A DNA stretch of 7,197 bases from an uncultured Prevotella sp. Its GTDB lineage: Bacteria > Bacteroidota > Bacteroidia > Bacteroidales > Bacteroidaceae. Where the stretch lies: NCBI GenBank assembly GCA_934229335.1, contig CAKQDQ010000118.1:1-7197 (forward strand), written 5' to 3'. Under the pieces are notes generated by a model, which worked only from the letters and a program-made list of their open reading frames with translations, searched no databases and had not been told where the DNA came from. Positions within the stretch are counted from its first letter, which is position 1; each line of letters starts with the position of its first letter. Below are positions 6,269-7,197 of the stretch, one piece after another. The position numbers were made by a program, and so were the translations under genes.

Positions 6269-7197
6269 CTATTTTCTTAGTTCATTGTTCTTACGTCTTA
6301 GTTCTTCGCGTTGCTTTTGCAATGCTTCCTGCTGCTTTTGCATAGCCTGAAGGCGTGCGGCAAGTCCTGACATCTTTTTGTTAGGATTGTTCTTGTTAGC
6401 CTCGCGCTTTGCTTCAAGTATAGCAAGCAACTTCTCATCGTTGGTAGTCTTACGGAGAAGCCACATGATGGCTGCTGAGAAGAACAGAGAGATGAAGTAA
6501 TAGAAGTTAAGACCAGCAGAGTAGTCGTTGAACATGAAGAAGAACATCAGCGGCATAAGAAGCATCATCCACTGCATCATCTTCATCTGTTCTGCCTGCT
6601 GTCCTACCATCTGGTCACGCTGCTGGCGCATGGTGAGCCATGAATAGAGTAGGTTGGCTACGCAGAAAAGAATACATGTCAATGACAGGTGGTCGCCAAT
6701 AAGCCAAAGGTTGGTGTTCCACTCTATGATAGGATCGTATGTAGAGAGGTCCTTTATCCAAAGGAATGACTCACCACGAAGCTGTATAGCGTTAGGAACA
6801 AAGTTGAACATCGCAATCCAGATAGGCATCTGTATCAGCATAGGCAGACAACCTGAGAGCGGTGATACGCCATATTCAGAATAGAGCTGCATCATAGCCT
6901 GCTGCTTCTGCATAGCGTCTTCTGGCTTGTCATACTGCTTTGTGGCAGCGTCAAGTTTCGGACGAAGCACACGCATCTTTGCGCTCGACATATAGCTCTT
7001 CTTTACCATTGGATAGGTAATAGCCTTGAGTATCAGCGTTATGATGATAAGTATGATACCCATCGGTATTGACATGGCACGAAGGAAGTCGAAGATATAG
7101 AGCGTGAACCAACGGTTGATATAACGGAACAGAGGCCAACCAAGGTATACCAGACGTTCCAACTCAAGGTCTTTGCCGAAGGTTGACTCGTCTTCTA
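6269..7197 (-). CDS. yidC: Membrane protein insertase YidC, C-terminal insertase domain (partial; N-terminus beyond base 7197)
   Basis: The frame has no stop up to the window edge, so 308 residues are visible. A TTG at 7160-7162 should not be taken as the start, because in-frame codons continue upstream and YidC of this group normally has a large periplasmic domain before this region. Insertase landmarks: a transmembrane segment (GIILIIITLI) followed by KAITYPMVKKSY and SAKMRVLRPKL, the cytoplasmic helical hairpin (QLYSEYGVSPLSGCLP), a helix with LIQMPIWIAMF, then hydrophobic segments near LTCILFCVANLL, MMLLMPLMFFFMF and FYYFISLFFSAAIMWLL. Lys at 7025-7027 aligns by eye with the groove arginine (Arg366) of E. 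coli YidC. The last 60 or so residues are rich in Lys, Arg, Gln and Glu, probably a helical or coiled-coil tail contacting the ribosome. YidC inserts inner-membrane proteins alone or with SecYEG. The stop is TAG at 6269-6271. Confidence 0.95.
   Translation of the reverse strand, partial: EDESTFGKDLELERLVYLGWPLFRYINRWFTLYIFDFLRAMSIPMGIILIIITLILKAITYPMVKKSYMSSAKMRVLRPKLDAATKQYDKPEDAMQKQQAMMQLYSEYGVSPLSGCLPMLIQMPIWIAMFNFVPNAIQLRGESFLWIKDLSTYDPIIEWNTNLWLIGDHLSLTCILFCVANLLYSWLTMRQQRDQMVGQQAEQMKMMQWMMLLMPLMFFFMFNDYSAGLNFYYFISLFFSAAIMWLLRKTTNDEKLLAILEAKREANKNNPNKKMSGLAARLQAMQKQQEALQKQREELRRKNNELRK

Noticed and set aside
7160..7162. TTG as the start codon of a short 297-residue YidC
   Set aside because: In-frame codons continue without a stop to the window edge, and a full-length YidC has a long N-terminal part. 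The gene is cut by the window, not short.

Overview
The window looks like a chromosomal segment from a member of the Bacteroidales, most likely Prevotella-like. The evidence is the style of the glycoside hydrolases, a near-perfect Bacteroidetes promoter (TTTG, 20 bases, TAACTTTG), the lack of Shine-Dalgarno sequences before the starts, and AT-rich spacers between genes of moderate GC. The genus is an inference. All five confident genes are on the minus strand, so they read from high to low coordinates. The two outermost genes run off the window edges.

In order of transcription: (1) yidC, membrane protein insertase, with its N-terminal part beyond base 7197. (2) A 157-base spacer filled by a long AT-rich inverted repeat with 34-base arms. 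(3) A POT/PTR2-family proton-coupled peptide transporter. (4) Twenty bases later, a small HD-domain phosphohydrolase. (5) A 364-base intergenic region containing a strong terminator hairpin, whose U tract overlaps the -33 element of the next promoter, followed by a leader of about 215 bases rich in GTAAGT/ACTTAC repeats. (6) A secreted family 35 glycoside hydrolase (beta-galactosidase type). (7) Thirty-five bases later, a secreted family 2 glycoside hydrolase whose C-terminal part lies beyond base 1.

There are therefore two transcription units. The first is a cell-envelope and peptide-uptake unit (yidC, transporter, HD protein); transcription entering from yidC may be reduced by the inverted repeat. 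The second is a glycan-degradation unit in which two exported exo-acting glycosidases are probably made from one mRNA and act together on a beta-galactoside-containing glycan. No SusC/SusD pair, sensor or regulator is visible, so the substrate cannot be named. The coding genes are ordinary for this group. The unusual material is in the two intergenic regions: the terminator-promoter overlap, the repeat-rich leader with a 53-codon open frame starting at the predicted transcription start, and the long inverted repeat after yidC. I found no RNA gene, CRISPR array, transposase or phage gene.
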